From Isoetes taiwanensis (lineage: Eukaryota; Streptophyta; Lycopodiopsida; Isoetales; Isoetaceae): a stretch of DNA of 64,000 nt. The first letter of the stretch is position 1, and every line of letters begins with the position of its first letter. Shown piece after piece: positions 21,301 to 32,925 of the stretch. The notes under the pieces are model-generated. The model saw only the letters and a list, made by a program, of their open reading frames with translations. It made no database searches and was not told the origin of the DNA. Position numbers and translations under genes: made by a program. Location of the stretch: positions 1-64,000 of the forward strand of contig JAJEKV010000337.1 in the NCBI GenBank assembly GCA_021234155.1, given 5' to 3'.

Positions 21301-24300
21301 CTAACAAAACCCATTGCCTATGTACCTTTATGATGTGGCTGCACCACCTACCTCCCAAATGGACAGAGGCTGACTCTATGTTGGACTTGTATATGCTGCC
21401 TATATTTTGATAGTGTCCCTAGCTAATTCAACCATTCATTTAGTGCCTTATGGTGCTTTAACCCCGTACATAAACTATGATTCCCCCACGGGATCATGCC
21501 ATAATTCCGAAGGCTACTACCCCACATAAGGAGCTTTTCTAAAGGCTTCTTTCGCTAAGGATCCTTTGTGTCCTCAATATCAACTATGCTTAGTCACAAT
21601 TAACCTATTTTTCTTAAGTTATCATGTGGACTTCAGTTTTTGATCAGTTTCAAATGTTGTCATCCTTGGCTCCCTTATAATGAAGCACAGGCACTACAAC
21701 CTCTTCGTCTCTTAATAGGAAAACCCAATGTTTCAATCTTCGTTAGTAACTGCCATATGGTTAACCAATTCCTTACCCTCTTAAGAGTTTCCAGGTCATA
21801 ATCTCTAAGCGGTCTATGCCTAAAGGCAACAGATCCTCCAACTTCTACTTCAGCATTTAGAATTGTTCCCCGCGAGTATTAGGATATATGGACTACTGGT
21901 CCATATAATCTCACCCCTTTTGATCTATACACCTCGTCTTGATTTTTTTTATCGGGACTTAGAATTCCTTATATATTGCCCTCTTCTCGGTTACCCCTAA
22001 AGGTATAATCGCCAAAGTCATCGTACTCCTTCTTTTCTTCCATCAGGGGGACGCGATATTTTATACATCTTTTTATTCCCAAAACCAGATAAATGCTCTC
22101 AGCGTATAACAATGAAGTAATTCATTGGTATCTAGAACCTTTGAGTAGCTAAGCTCTCATTATCGGTTATTCCAACACCGTTCCAACTATCCTCGGGATG
22201 TTTTTCAATGTAAGATCACCGTATATGCTAGACTTACTCTAGCTATTTTCACTGATTTAAACTCTTCTCATCTCCCTTTAGTACGACGTATCTAAGATAG
22301 TCAACTCCAACCATTGGGATAACTTGAATGCTTATCTCTGGTAAAGCACACCTAACCCAATATCTTCGTATATAAGCATATCATTACACTCATTCTTTAA
22401 ACCTTGTCAAGTAATATTTCCCTCGCCTTGTACGAATATTCTACTATCTTTTAATATGATATACATCTGAATATCACAATTGACATCCTCGATATGATCA
22501 CCACTATAGTATGTGATACTACTAAATCCTTCCTACATCCAAGACCGCTATGTTGTTATTATATGATATAGTAACATGTGTGCACCAACCCAGTTGTTGA
22601 CATAGGCATCTAGCTATATTCAGACTTGCCGCCAACTTATTTCCCCAACTTGGTTATCTAGTACCGTACACATGTTGTGGTTTCGACACCACTAACCTTA
22701 CTTTGCCTTCGTCCTCAACCTCCAGTCATAACTTCCACAGGGGCAAATGTCAACCTAAGTTCCTTGTGGACATGTTTTATCTCTAGTATAAGAACTCTTA
22801 TCTTCATTACTTCCGTATTCATATGGAATGTGAACTAAAAGTTCAAGTATGTATCCTATCTTCTTTTAGTTATGTTTTACTATTAAATGGTCCTAGTACA
22901 CATATACCAACTCGGAGTTACTCCTCGGAATACACACACGATACCAAGTCCAGAACACATCCTCCTTGGTGAGATGTTCATTGGGCGCCTACCTTGTTCA
23001 TACTCTAGACTTTGGTATATTCAACGTGTCATTCCAAACTCTCTATATTTGAAACATTGTTTGTAACAACTTTCAAGCACCTCTTGTCTCCGTCGTATGG
23101 GTATAATACTTGCATCTCCATGCTCCCAACAGACATAAGATGTGTCCATTTCCTCAATTTATATCCTTCGTAATGGTCATGCATTTGACCAACGTCATTA
23201 AGCGTATCCAAGTGACTATGTCGTCATCTTAATCATGCACACGCTTGCATCGTTATTGCACACCTCAGGAACATCAATCCCCTTACAAAACGCAACGTAT
23301 GCGTAATTTTATAATCCGTAGTTTATGGATCCGCATCCTCATACAACATTATTCTCTACCTTTCCGCGAATCATACCTCCATTCAAGTGGCAATAACTAT
23401 AAAATGTCGGCTCGACATTCTATGCCTGCACCATCATGGTCGAAACCTACACTTCTAAAGTGGTCTCCTTCTCAGGTATAACGTGGTCTATGGTAGATAA
23501 TCATAAACCACTTCTCCATCGGATATATGGTGCTATATCCAGGCTCCTTCTACGTTGAATGGCAATATATATGCCGCATAATAAATCAATCCTCGTAATT
23601 AGGGGTCCAGTGTTTCAATCGGATAACAAACATCGTCACACAAATTTTCTCGACTAACCATCCAAAATAAGGATACCTTACCACTCCTTATTCCCAACAT
23701 TTAGCACTTCTACTTCAAGCAACAACCCAGGATCTCCTTAACCTTCGTTATATAATAGCCTCAACAAGCACCACGCATGCTTTCTATGCTTTCGTCGTAC
23801 CTGTGACATGTCAATGTACGAATGTCTAGATATCTAATAAACGTATAGATATAACGAAGGAATTAATATGTGTGCTCATGTGAGGTAAAGCTCGTTTTAG
23901 TATTAGTTCACCTCGAAATTCCGTTGGCCAATTAACCTAAGAAATCATCTATTCTTCTATTTTGCAGCATTATCAGATACAAGCCTTAGATCCATGATTT
24001 TAGATTTAGCGCCACAAAGGTTTTACCCATGGTTACTTAAAGCCAATAATATAGCAATAGGAGTTTCACACCTTAGAACCTTATTTCAAATCAAACCAAC
24101 ATTTCTATCAACAATGTAGTCTCATTTTTCTAAGGGTCTTTAAACCTCGCATTTCAGGGTCTGGCTATCAGTTACAACTAAGTGTAAACTATGGATCGAG
24201 AGTGTGAGTGTGGAAACATTAAAGATACTCAAAAGGGGAAAACTATTTAAACACGTAGTCAAATATAATAGAAGGATATAATTATGTATGTCTTACACAA

Positions 24301-25000
24301 ACTCCTAAGGAATAACGAGACTTAGATAATGTTATAACACGGCTATGAATAATAAATGAAGAACGTCTATCTGTAATTAATATTAAAGTATATAGGTCAA
24401 AATGGCAAATACAGTACAATATATAATTCTATTAAAGGGTAACTATAAATGTCAGGGGCATCTAAACACTCACGCTAGCAATATATGAGTTGTTAAAATT
24501 GTAACCAAATAGAAAAACAAAATTTAGATGTAAAATTACATTAAGCCACTTGCAAAGTGAAGGGAGAATATAATAGATATATACACAGAAGTGCGAGGTT
24601 AATAACTCTGTATTATAATATAACAACAAATAGAAGTTCTTTATATCTATACCTGACTTTAATATATAATCAGTTACCTGTATAAACAATGATTTCTAAA
24701 ATAGATACACTGTGAACTCGTCACCACGAATGAAACAGTGAGACTTCCACAAACCTTGACTGTTCACTTTTGACAGTCCTAAGCGATGATCATGTCTGAT
24801 CTATACCTCTACCTCTTATATTCCAGAGTTATAAATTGCACATTACAAGTCATTTCAAACTTAATCACTTTGAACATGACAACGTCTGTGTCACTTATAA
24901 TCTCAGCTATCTCTTTAAGGATGGGAGACTTCCTTCCAATGTATGATGTGTTGCCCTGCAACAAGAGTAGTCTTGATGCTGAGGACAGCATCATTTTTAA
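18362..25000 (+). other. Interior of the LARD-like element, non-coding
   Basis: About 6.6 kb without any ORF above 110 codons and without retrotransposon protein motifs. Bases 18540-18880 (a GGCCGCAC word, then TATAAAACGCGTATTTCTGC, then a GGCACCTCGACCC block) have a recognisable counterpart in the older copy at 42960-43280. Part of the interior is therefore shared across the family although it codes for nothing visible. This suggests a structural or packaging role for the 5' leader. Confidence 0.75.
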
Positions 25001-25011
25001 GGTGGGGAGAA
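25000..25011 (+). promoter_or_regulatory. Polypurine tract
   Basis: AAGGTGGGGAGAAT directly precedes the 3' LTR. It is the usual form of the purine tract that primes plus-strand synthesis in Ty3/gypsy-type elements. Confidence 0.85.
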
Positions 25012-26575
25012 TGTGACGTTCCACATATTTATACGCATATTTAAGTATAAATACATGACACGTCACTATGAATAATTAATGGCACATTAATTATTCATAA
25101 GCTAAGGTTAGCTATGTTAATAATTAAATTATAAAGGTGGAAACCTAACCTTAAACCCTAATTCGAATTTAGGGCTTATCCTAATATTAAAAAGGGCTAA
25201 AATACCAAATTAGTTAATTAATGACATGCCACCTGGCCCAAATCGATTGGGCAAGGCAGGGTTTCCATTTTGGACATCCAAATTAGGGCTTTGGGGCCCC
25301 AATTCTAATCAGGAGCCATTGGAAATGGAGGAGGAGGAGCAGCAGCCAGGCACCCTTCAGCAAATCGAGATGGAGCCATCCCAAGCCCGATTCGACCGGT
25401 TAGTCTCGTAGCTTAGTTTGTGTCTGTAGGGTAGCACCCCCTGTTGGGCACTTGTTGTGTGTATTTCTTCTTTTCTCTGTGGTCTCTATGCTTTACTGTA
25501 GGAACTAACCCTTGATTGCAAAGGTGAGTTCTCCTTATCGATCCCTCATACTTGCTCTTAAATGATGGATTGATAGTTCTTTGCATAGTATTACTCTTGA
25601 AATGGAGGAATTAAGGTAGAGATCTCGAGCCATGTTTATTAGTATGCTCCTAGGTAGATCCTGTATTTCCCATTATATGCTACTGGTGTACAAAGAGACC
25701 AGTGAAGTCGCGGGATGCTATAGAATTGCTTAGCACCGTAGAAGGGACGCAGTGGTGAAGTGGGGTGGGGTCTTGCACGAACATAAAAGGCCCCAGGACT
25801 CCTGGGGTGGAGGCCCGAGCAGCTGGTCCCGTGAGGGCCTGCATGGGTCTCGACACTCCACGGGTGCGAGGTGTGACCCGTATGGGGCACCCCCTGACTT
25901 TGTGTGATTTAGGGGAGTAAGTCGGGTGTGCGGATGCGGGGGGGCCGATGCGCAACGTATTCTCTAGCTCACCCATGGAACCATTGCTATCCCGGAAGGG
26001 GACACTTCCATGACCTGCCTCATTGGACCAGGTCGTCATGAAACCTGGAGTAGGCTCGAAGGGTGATACCTTGAGTCTGCGTCTCCGGAAGGCTATAGTG
26101 ATGCCATAGCATGATTCGACTCATCTGCAAAGTGTGCACAGGAGGGGCGGATGGAGTGGACAACCCTAGCCGATGTTCTATGCCGCCCAATGCCATGCCA
26201 AGATTCGTCCTGGCGATCTCTTGAAACCTAGCCGTCCGGTCGATCCTCCGGAGTCCGAGCGGGGTAGAACCTGGGGTTTGGGGTGTTTCCCTTAGGATTA
26301 GATGCATATTCTTTGCCGTTAGTACTTGGATGGATGTGCCACCCTTCGTGGTGGTTATTTATATATGATTTATGCTGTGTGCTAACATGTATTCACGCTT
26401 CCGCAACTTAGGAGTCCCATTGATGGCGTCCTCTGTGTCCTTCACCCGGGCATCTCTCTACGGATGGTCAGGAAGTTAGGCGGAGGGGCCCTCGCTCATG
26501 GTGAGCTGATTGCCATGGGAGGAAGTCCACATATATACGCGTCCGAGCGCCCGTATATATTCAGGGAGCATCACA
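25012..26575 (+). repeat. 3' LTR (1,564 bp)
   Basis: Starts TGTGACGTTCC and ends GGAGCATCACA. It contains a perfect inverted repeat at 25068-25098 (ATGAATAATTAATG, 3-base loop, CATTAATTATTCAT), of which the 5' LTR retains only one arm. Numerous small indels separate the two LTRs, particularly in the G/C-rich part at 25420-26250. Confidence 0.93.
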
Positions 26576-26699
26576 CCTCTGTTCTGAGTCACTTCTGAGT
26601 CTCTGTTCTGATATTGAAGCACAAAAACTAAACAATTAAGGATTACTTTGAATACACATCAAAAATGATGCCCACATCCTCCTTAAAATACCCCCTTTT

Positions 26700-27345
26700 G
26701 GAAACGGGGGATTGACGAGCAAAGGATAATTTTTTGAGGAGAAGAGGATTTTAGTTCTATGTTAGGTCAACCGAGGGTGTAATAGGGGATTGCAATTTAT
26801 AACATGGGGATTTTCTATAAAAAATGAAGAATGAGGATGAGGAGAAATAGGGTAGTCAGGGGTACTAGGGGTAATGATGGAGTAATAAGGGGATTGCAAT
26901 TTAGAATATGGGGATTCCAAAAAAAATGAAGAATGGGGATGAGGAGAAGAAAGGGGTAGTTAGGGTTAGTAGGGGTAATGAGGGAGTAATAGGGGATTGC
27001 AATTTTAGAATATGGGGATTTTCTGTAGAAGAGATGAAGAATGGGGATCTGCGGAGAAATGGGGTAGTTAGGACTCTTTGGGGGTAATGAAGGAGTAATA
27101 GGAGGATTGCAATTTAGAATATGGGGATTTCTATTAAAAAATAAAGAATGAGGGATGACGAGAAAAGGGGTAGCCAGGGTTAGTAAGGGTTAGTAGGGGT
27201 AATGAGGGAGCAATGGAGGATTGCAATTTAGAATGGAGGATAAGATTAGTAAGGGTAATGAGGGCTTAATGGGGGAATTGCAATTTAGAATGGGGGATGA
27301 GGAGAAATGGGAATTCACATAAAAAGGGAATGAAAAAAAAGGAGG
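26700..27345. repeat. Left subterminal G-rich tandem array
   Basis: About six irregular copies of a roughly 100-bp unit containing GGGGATTGCAATTTAGAATA, then GAAGAATGGGGATGAGGAG, then GGGGTAGTTAGGGTTAGTAG. G is strongly concentrated on the plus strand, with many runs of three to five G that could form quadruplexes. Confidence 0.85.
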
Positions 27346-30300
27346 ATGATCTTTGCCATTGTTGAAGAATGTCCAAGTATTCTGCCAGGGTCTTTTTCGA
27401 TGTAGGATCTATGACTTGTTCCATAGCATTGCCGAACACATGCCTGACTCCTCCGAACCCTTGTCTATCTGAAAGTGAGTTGGAAAGCTTATATTAAGAT
27501 GCATAAGATACGACAACCGTGGTCAAGAGATAATTATAAACATAGATACCTGTTTGAATATAAGAAACTATTGGGTTGTCTCTTTGACAATTGGTTCCAC
27601 CTAGAAACATACCGAGATCAATTTGGGCTAGATGATCTCCGTCCAAAAGAAGAGAACAACACGAACAACTTCTTCTACTCCTTCTAAATGAATCCCATTG
27701 AGAAACAAAGTTTTCAATTCTTGAAGAAGCGTCCACGGAAGAGTTTCATATAGTCCTTTTGCAACTTTTTGAATTCCCTTTATCCCCTTTTTGTGGCACA
27801 AACAAAATTGGGTATGGCTTAGCGTTTTTTCCCTCCATTAAAAACATGGCATTGCAAACCATGTTAGTTCGAGATTGCTTGCTTTTGAAAAACCGAAACC
27901 CATCATGTCGGGCACCCAATGACTATATTCCATGAATTTCCCTATACAAAGTATGCTATTTTAGTAATGCTTACCTTAAAAATACGTGCTTTAAACTGAT
28001 CTTGCAAAAAGACTTATCTTTAAAATGAAAAAAAGACTTACCTTTACAAGAAAAGGCCGCCGCGAACATTTCTTTTGAGTAACTTGTCCGAAAAACATTT
28101 TATATTACGTCGAAAGAGTCTCAGTTTTGGACCTACGAAATCGAACTAAATGTGCCCAACTTGGAGCTCCATGTTTTTCAAAAGATTCGTTGGCAATCCT
28201 CTATGACTACTTCGCTTCAAGAAGCTTCTCTCTTCTATAAGGTGTAAAAAATGTGAAAAGAGTATAGTATTACATAAGATTGTGAATGGTTATGGAGGTG
28301 TATTTGTAGATATTTTCGTATGATGCTGATGGTGGATGGGCTGGTTTGACCCAAAATCTGTCTTCATCAAAATCGCTATTTTAGATAGAAGAACGTGACA
28401 TGGACATGCTAAAAAAAAGGATAACGTGGCATATTGCTATTTAGGGAATATATATTCTATTTCTGGTATTCTGATCTAGGGTGAGCGTAGAGCAAGGAAC
28501 AGGGGCAGGGCATGATGATGTCTGTCTTTCTTCGGGCTGCATGATTTGGGGCCTTTGTAACAGAGACGAAGCCAATGGAGGGAATTTCTTTGAAGCCAAT
28601 GAAGCCTTCTTTGTATTTCTCTGCGGCGAGCCGAGGCCAATGAAGCCTTCTTTTGTATTTCTCCATCGAAATTGAGCATTCTAAGCAATCTTTCCGCTTT
28701 TTATTTCTTTTTGATTTGATTTTTTAACATTTGAAGCCAAAGTCTTGACTTGCTTTGATTCGATCCTTGTCTTTGGGCTTAACGAGAATTTTTCAAAATG
28801 AGATTGAGTTTGAGTTTTGTTTGTTCTTGTTAAATTCTGATGATGGCATGATAATCAGTCTTTGGAGAGTGTTGGTAGCCATGACAAGTAAGATCGTGGG
28901 CTTACTTGAATATCCACCGATCTGTTACGCTAGCCGTGAACCACCTCGCTGCTGCTTCTCACATGGTTTGGGTTTCGGTGATGCTTGGTTGCAGCTGCAA
29001 TGCCGCTTCAAAAAACCCTAAACGCCAGCTGACCATTTGAAGCCTCTTGTGATGAGCTTGCATTAGACTAGTTTTCCATGAACATCTTTGCTTACGTTGA
29101 GGTTTGGCCCACGCCTTAAGCGAAATATATGTAGAACTTGGGTTTTCCATATTGGTTTGAAGGAAAATGGTTTGCCTATTCTTGGCAGGAGGTTCAAATC
29201 CTCTTAGGATGCAATCTGTGAAGTTAGTTCTATTATTAGTGAATGGTAATATGAGCATGTCTGTGTTGACTTGTATGCTGACTTCGTGCAATGGTTTAGG
29301 AATCATATGGTGACGTGGAAAAGGGTGTTTGACCCCATCACAAATTCTGTAGACGGTGGAGAATGTGGCATAGGGAATATTAATTGGAATATTATGCAAA
29401 TCAATGGCCATAATTTCACGATAATAGAAAACAAGCGATAAAACGACAAAAGGCAATTAGTTCCTTTTACCTTGTCTTCTGTTGTGTCTTTTTCTTTCAC
29501 CTTTCTACCTTGTAGTAGATGCTTTCAGTTAGAATTTGTGTGGATCTATTCATTTTCCTTGTCGGTAAATGTTTTCATTTCCAAGCACTTGTATATCTTT
29601 ATAAAATGACAAAGACTTACTTGCAAGAGGTTTGTGCACTTCTGATTCTCTAATGAAATTCTAGTTTAGCCTCCACGTGCCCATACGAAAAAATGATGGC
29701 GCTCTGGCGGTACGAATCTGACACATGCAAAGCTATCTCTTTCTGACATTCTGGGCAATTTTTGAACCAGGGCCTTACGATCAAGAAGTCATTTTTCTTA
29801 CCTGAAGCGCCATGGCCATGGCGTCGCTCCCACTCCGGTGATCCAGAACAAGGTTTTGGCTATGGCACTGCTTCGAATCCTCAATCCATTGCATGCAGAA
29901 TGCATGCCTTTCATCCTTGCATGCCTTTGCATGCCTTTTCCGGCCCTTTGCATGCCTCTGTGCATGTCTGACTACCTATAAAAGCAAAGATTACAAATCC
30001 GGCAGTCTTTTCAAAGGAGAGCTGGCTCAAGCTGCGGGAGATGGAGATTGGCGCTTGCAAACGAGGTAGGGGAACCTTTATGCTGTTCATATCATGAATC
30101 TCTTGCCTCTAACTGTGATTTTCCCCTTTCCAGAAAAGATTCGAGCTATGGAGATGGAGTTCGCACAACCTGCTTAAAGATACAACAACGGAGGAAAGTC
30201 GCATCTTGGGATTACATGCCGGAAATCATGTTCCAGGCAAGGCCACGCCGGAACTAAACCCTTAAACTGATCAAAGATGCAGCGGCGAACTCAGATAAGC

Positions 30301-32259
30301 AGAAACTCTGTTTTCTTCTGTTTTCTTTGAAGTATTTCTCATCTATAGTTTCCATGCAGATTCGTAAGAAAGCTTTTAACAAAAATGCGAAGGAAGGAGC
30401 TTTTAGGCATGGCGGATGCCCGGATGTCGACACCGGGGCAATAAAAGATAAGACTATTCTGAATTGCTTCCTCCTCTATTATCTGATTCTGATCTGAGAT
30501 AATTGCATGCATTAGAAAAGCACATGAAGAAGCACAATCTTCGAATCTGGCGAAGCTAAGAAAGGCCATGTGAAAATTGTGGCTCCACATCCGGTTTCGA
30601 CACGCTAAAGGTGCTCCCATATCCAATTATGCTTCTATTAATCTTGACTTTTCTACTCAAACCCATGTTGAAGCATGATATTTTCTTTTGCGGGAGTACC
30701 AAAGCATCAGAATAAAAAGGAAAGGCTTGGCAGAACCATGAAGCCGAACTCCAAACATCCATATTTCCCCTTTCAATAAAATGGTGCGCAACCATTGAGT
30801 AGGTCTTATGAGCAACGGCGATGAGAAAACCTACGTAGAACTTTGTTATGGCTTTGTTCATAAGGTGTCGAAGATGTTTCATTTCCTTTTAGGTTTTAGG
30901 CTTATATTTTTTCCTTATGAAGGACCTTTAACCCTTGATTCCACCAGAAAATTTGGTTGGACCTCCAGAGGGATAACAAGGAAAGATTTCCCCTCTGCTT
31001 CCTTAAGAATCGAAAGATTTCCACTTTCTCCCTCTATTCCAAGCACTTTGAGGAGCCGAGATATCTACCATGGCGATGGCTGGTGAGAAAAGCTTGCAAT
31101 TCCCCTTTATAACTTCATCCTAAGATTATCCCTTGCAGGATTGTATGTCCTTATGCACAACGTTTTTGAAGTAGATCCTTCTTCTCTTTTACACATGTGA
31201 CCCCATCTTTGGGCCAGTCCTATCCATTCCCTTCTATTGGCTAATTGATCTTAAGAAATGATCTTTCTTGAAAAAGAGCAATCAGGCCTGAAAACAAGTT
31301 GGAAGCTATTGAATAAATAGCCAATCGGGCGGACTCCATTTCCAATTGACCACATCTCCATATATCAAACAGAAGGTTAGAGACCAGACTTCAAAGCCCA
31401 TTTACTGCCCTTTTCTTCATTTCTTTTTGTCAAATTTTCATTCATTGCAAAGAAAGACATATCATATGAGACCAAGCATTGCTTTCAAGCCTTGAGTAAG
31501 CCACCTCAATTACTTCTTACGAGTCCTTCTTATGTTTCTTATGCCATAAAATGTTTTTAAAAATATAGATAGAGATCTTGTGAATGAAAGGACACAAATT
31601 AAAAGCCAAAGTGAAGAATATGGCAGAAGATTCAATGAATACAAGTTACAGAAGGTAAGGATTGCTCACCACGACTATTATTTTAGACTTGTCAAGATAG
31701 CAACATACAAAAAGAATATATAAGAACTCATTGGTTGTCGATAAAATACTTGAGCATTTGTTGGCTGATTTGCAACCACCATAATGTAGTATTTGGTGAG
31801 TAATCGACAAAAAGATCATAATATGCAATCATATCATGCCAATTTGTGTCAGCTCCTAGTTTTGTTTATTTGATTTGTTTTTCGATGTCAGCTCCTAGTT
31901 GGCAGGCTATAAGGAATGACTAATGTACTGATCTTTGATCTCTTAATAGACTGATTTACTGACTTGTTCTTTCTATATTCATGGTCTTGGTATTAAGAAA
32001 TTGCATATAATTTTCAGTTTATCTTTTTTTTTTTGTATGGAACATAATTTGTTTTATAGAATCCATGCTTTCTACTGCGGTAGCTTATCAATCCATTGGC
32101 ATGCTTTAAAGTAAAGCACTAAAAATAATGCAATATCATAAAGCTCTCTCATGTTTTCTAACACGAATGCATGAGTGTCTTTGTATGATTACATCCAATT
32201 CCGTCCTATTTGCATTCAAATCTACATCTTCATATGCTTTGATCTAGGTACTACAAAAT
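27346..32259. other. Middle of the TIR element, no gene identified
   Basis: Mixed A/T-rich DNA with only short ORFs. Notable small items: a 46-bp duplication at 28590-28670 (GCCAATGAAGCCTTCTTT twice); a cluster of TGCATGCC words at 29890-29970; and a block at 29188-29370 similar to 36950-37290. On the minus strand 29456-28959 is open for 165 codons without a domain I recognise. I see no hAT transposase signature. Confidence 0.5.
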
Positions 32260-32900
32260 AAAAAAGGGGGATTGTTGAGAAAAGGGTATTAAGTAAGTAC
32301 GGGATATTAAATACAAGGTCACAAAAGGGGGATGGTTGAGAAGAGGGGTATGAACGGAATAAGGGTATATTAAACACAAAATCACGAAGGGGGGATTTTT
32401 GAGAAAAGGGTATTAACATTATGGGATACTAAATTACAAGGTCACAAAGGAGGATGGTTGAGAAGAGGGGGTATGAACGGAATAAAGGGGATATTAAACA
32501 TAAAAAAGAGTATGAACGGAAGAGGAGTATAAATATAAAAGGGGTATATGAACGAATAAGGGATATTAAACATAAGGGGATATTAAACATAAAAGGAGGA
32601 TGGTTGAGAAGAGGGGTATGAACGGAATAAGGGGTATAAACGGAATAAGGATATATTAAACTACAAAATCACAAAGGGGGATTGTTCCTAGAAAGGGGTA
32701 TGAACATTATTTGTGAGAAAAGGGGTATGACCATTGCATATGGCAATGGGGGATATAAAAAAAATTCAAATAAGGGGATATTAATCTACAAAATCACAAT
32801 GGGGGGATTGTGGCCAAATACCCCGTTTGTAAAAATCATGTCCATTCCACGAAAAGGGGGATTTTAAGGGGTTTTTTATGGGGGATTTTAAGGAGGATAT
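32260..32900. repeat. Right subterminal G-rich tandem array
   Basis: Irregular copies of a unit reading GGGGGATTGTTGAGAAAAGG, GGTATGAACGGAATAAGGG, ATATTAAACACAAAATCAC. Like the left array it is G-rich on the plus strand, so the two arrays are in direct rather than inverted sense although the outer 42 bases are inverted. Their units are unrelated apart from G-runs. Confidence 0.85.
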
Positions 32901-32925
32901 GGGCATCGTTTTTTATGTGAATATA

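Larger units (their letters stand above)
16765..26580 (+). mobile_element. Full-length LARD-like LTR retrotransposon, no detectable gag-pol
   Basis: Two long direct repeats (16770-18348 and 25012-26575) each begin TGTGACGTTCCACATATTT and end in CACA. The element is bounded by CCTCT on both sides (16765-16769 and 26576-26580), a perfect 5-bp target duplication. TGGTATCAGAGC directly after the 5' LTR is the complement of the initiator Met-tRNA 3' end, and a purine tract precedes the 3' LTR. The 6.66-kb interior has no long ORF on either strand and no recognisable gag, protease, RT or integrase motif. These are the features of a large retrotransposon derivative, presumably mobilised in trans by a Ty3/gypsy relative. 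An alternative is an old autonomous element decayed beyond recognition. A related copy lies at 41.4-43.3 kb. Confidence 0.9.
26649..32925. mobile_element. 6.26-kb terminal-inverted-repeat element with 8-bp target duplication
   Basis: The left end (26657, CATCAAAAATGATGCCCAC) and the reverse complement of the right end (32917, CATAAAAAACGATGCCCAT) match over about 42 bases, continuing ATCCTCCTTAAAATnCCCCC. TGAATACA precedes the left end and TGAATATA follows the right end, an 8-bp duplication with one mismatch, which fits a hAT or P-type element. Inside each end lies a G-rich tandem array (26700-27340 and 32260-32900); the arrays differ from each other. The 4.9-kb middle has only short unconvincing ORFs, so this looks like a large non-autonomous element. 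It sits immediately next to the LINE/LTR nest. Confidence 0.75.

Noticed and set aside
29180-29205. tRNA T-arm-like GGTTCAAATCC (also at 36955)
   Set aside because: No acceptor, D or anticodon stems could be paired around either copy, so neither is called a tRNA gene.
28959-29456. 165-codon minus-strand ORF within the TIR element as a transposase
   Set aside because: It shows none of the hAT transposase signatures I know, and its end overlaps a dispersed motif shared with 37 kb.
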